Of a stretch of DNA of 58,970 bases, positions 57,391-58,970 are shown in pieces (position 1 is the first letter of the stretch; each line of letters begins with the position of its first letter). A model generated the notes under the pieces. It was not told the origin of the DNA and ran no database searches. It worked only from the letters and a program-made list of their open reading frames with translations. The stretch comes from Streptococcus mitis SK564. Its GTDB lineage: Bacteria; Bacillota; Bacilli; Lactobacillales; Streptococcaceae. The position numbers and the translations under genes were made by a program. The stretch covers positions 1 through 58,970 of the forward strand of contig NZ_AEDU01000032.1 of NCBI RefSeq assembly GCF_000148525.1, written 5' to 3'.

Positions 57391-58970
57391 ATGAACAATC
57401 AGGAAATTGCAAAAAAAGTCATCGATGCCTTGGGCGGACGTGAAAATGTCAACAGTGTTGCCCACTGTGCGACTCGTCTTCGTGTCATGGTCAAAGATGA
57501 AGGAAAAATCAATAAAGAAGTGATTGAGAACTTGGAAAAAGTTCAAGGTGCTTTCTTTAACTCAGGTCAATACCAAATCATCTTTGGTACAGGTACAGTT
57601 AACAAAATGTACGATGAAGTTGTTGCACTTGGTTTGCCAACATCCTCTAAAGATGACATGAAAGCAGAAGCTGCTAAACAGGGGAACTGGTTCCAACGTG
57701 CTATCCGTACTTTCGGTGACGTTTTCGTTCCAATCATCCCAGTTATCGTAGCGACAGGTCTCTTCATGGGTGTTCGTGGTCTTTTCATCGCTCTTGAAAT
57801 GCCACTTCCAGGAGACTTTGCAACTTACACACAAATCTTGACAGATACAGCCTTCATCATCTTGCCAGGTTTGGTTGTTTGGTCAACCTTCCGTGTATTC
57901 GGTGGAAATCCTGCCGTTGGTATCGTTCTTGGTATGATGCTTGTTTCTGGCTCACTTCCAAATGCTTGGGCAGTTGCTCAAGGTGGTGAAGTAACTGCTA
58001 TGAACTTCTTTGGTTTCATTCCTGTTGTTGGTTTGCAAGGTTCAGTTCTTCCAGCCTTCATCATCGGGGTTGTCGGAGCAAAATTTGAAAAAGCTGTCCG
58101 CAAGGTTGTTCCAGATGTCATTGACCTCTTGGTAACCCCATTCGTGACACTTTTGGTCATGTCTATCCTTGGACTCTTTGTCATTGGACCAGTTTTCCAC
58201 GTCGTTGAAAACTACATCCTTATCGCTACAAAAGCGATCCTTAGCTTACCATTTGGTCTTGGTGGTTTCTTGATTGGTGGGGTTCACCAATTGATTGTCG
58301 TGTCAGGTGTGCACCACATCTTCAACTTGCTTGAAGTTCAATTGCTTGCTGCTGACCATGCTAACCCATTCAACGCTATCATCACAGCTGCTATGACAGC
58401 TCAAGGTGCTGCGACTGTTGCGGTTGGTGTTAAAACTAAGAATCCAAAACTGAAAACACTTGCTTTCCCAGCTGCTCTTTCTGCCTTCCTAGGTATTACA
58501 GAGCCTGCTATCTTCGGGGTAAACTTGCGCTTCCGTAAACCATTCTTCCTTTCATTGATTGCTGGTGCAATCGGTGGTGGATTGGCTTCTATCCTTGGAC
58601 TTGCAGGTAATGGTAGTGGTATCACCATCATCCCTGGTACAATGCTTTACATCGGTAACGGACAACTTGCCCAATACCTTTTCATGGTAACCGTATCATT
58701 TGCCCTTGGTTTCGCTCTTACTTATATGTTTGGTTATGAGGATGAAAAAGAGGTTGCTACTGAAGTAGAGACAGAACGTTTGGTCCAAGAAGAAACAACT
58801 GGTAACATTCCAGCAGCTCTTCAAAATGAAACACTTGTAACTCCTATTGTCGGTGATGTTGTCGCTCTTGCCGATGTTAATGACCCAGTCTTCTCAAGTG
58901 GAGCTATGGGACAAGGTATCGCCGTGAAACCTATCCAAGGTGTGGTTTATGCACCAGCTGATGCTGAAGT
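57391..58970 (+). CDS. scrA: Sucrose-specific PTS transporter ScrA, EIIBCA (cut by window end)
   Basis: At least 526 residues, open to the last base. EIIB domain with phosphorylation site C26 in VAHCATRLRV. Linker, then the EIIC membrane domain from about residue 105 (GDVFVPIIPVIVATGLFMGV, GGFLIGGVHQLIVVSGVHH, GITEPAIFGVNLRFRKPFF). A further linker leads to the start of EIIA (VVALADVNDPVFSSGAMGQG). It imports sucrose as sucrose-6-phosphate for ScrB. AAGGAGG lies nine bases before the ATG. Confidence 0.95.
   Translation, partial: MNNQEIAKKVIDALGGRENVNSVAHCATRLRVMVKDEGKINKEVIENLEKVQGAFFNSGQYQIIFGTGTVNKMYDEVVALGLPTSSKDDMKAEAAKQGNWFQRAIRTFGDVFVPIIPVIVATGLFMGVRGLFIALEMPLPGDFATYTQILTDTAFIILPGLVVWSTFRVFGGNPAVGIVLGMMLVSGSLPNAWAVAQGGEVTAMNFFGFIPVVGLQGSVLPAFIIGVVGAKFEKAVRKVVPDVIDLLVTPFVTLLVMSILGLFVIGPVFHVVENYILIATKAILSLPFGLGGFLIGGVHQLIVVSGVHHIFNLLEVQLLAADHANPFNAIITAAMTAQGAATVAVGVKTKNPKLKTLAFPAALSAFLGITEPAIFGVNLRFRKPFFLSLIAGAIGGGLASILGLAGNGSGITIIPGTMLYIGNGQLAQYLFMVTVSFALGFALTYMFGYEDEKEVATEVETERLVQEETTGNIPAALQNETLVTPIVGDVVALADVNDPVFSSGAMGQGIAVKPIQGVVYAPADAE

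Noticed and set aside
57562..58631. Several minus-strand frames inside scrA
   Set aside because: They are shadows of a high-quality PTS reading frame that runs to the window end.

Overview
The window is chromosomal DNA from a mitis-group Streptococcus (S. pneumoniae or a close relative such as S. mitis, S. pseudopneumoniae or S. oralis). Supporting this are pneumococcal-type BOX repeats, an LPNTG surface-protein tail next to an accessory Sec (SecA2/SecY2) locus, and a flanking gene order (sstT, corA, yqeG-yqeH-yhbY-nadD-yqeK-rsfS, rny, gmk-rpoZ-priA-fmt-rsmB-phpP-stkP, mvaS-mvaA, scrR-scrB/scrA) that I recognise from pneumococci. The kinase StkP has three PASTA repeats plus a low-complexity tail instead of the four repeats known from pneumococcus, which argues for a non-pneumococcal relative. 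No tRNA, rRNA, CRISPR array or intact insertion sequence was seen.

Region 1 (1-18.98 kb) is an AT-rich accessory island. It starts with the C-terminal end of an LPXTG surface protein, the probable substrate of the accessory Sec system. An acetyltransferase gene broken by an in-frame stop and a series of glycosyltransferase and acetyltransferase genes follow. The striking feature is one Rossmann-type 'add-on' domain, known from pneumococcal GlyA/GlyD/GlyE. It is present nine times in eight proteins (counting GtfB in region 2) and is fused to GT2-GT8 enzymes, GT8 enzymes, a GT8/DUF1792 enzyme and three left-handed beta-helix O-acetyltransferases. A two-gene cassette (GT2-GT8-add-on enzyme plus add-on acetyltransferase) is tandemly duplicated. 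A pair of GT2 genes is also tandemly duplicated, each member carries a G8 tract that could switch it on and off, and a third copy has decayed.

Region 2 (18.99-29.4 kb) is the export and priming core: secY2, asp1, asp2, asp3, secA2, gtfA, gtfB, asp4 and asp5, mostly overlapping and probably one transcript. GtfA/GtfB put GlcNAc on Ser/Thr, Gtf3 and the Gly-type enzymes extend the glycan, the acetyltransferases probably modify it, Asp2 is a known glycan acetyltransferase, and SecA2/SecY2/Asp export the glycoprotein.

Region 3 (29.4-50.6 kb) is housekeeping. It holds an FUSC-type exporter and sstT on the minus strand, a short MscS, corA, the yqeG-to-tmcAL ribosome/NAD/tRNA operon, a yefM-yoeB toxin-antitoxin pair, rny, and the gmk-to-stkP series. 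Two small accessory cassettes (an isochorismatase-like gene and yefM-yoeB) are each bracketed by direct repeats. A hairpin-rich element with inverted termini lies between yqeH and yhbY.

Region 4 (50.6 kb to the end) holds a split ThrE-type exporter, the mevalonate-pathway genes mvaS-mvaA, a BOX element, and the divergent sucrose locus scrR-scrB / scrA. scrA is cut by the window end.
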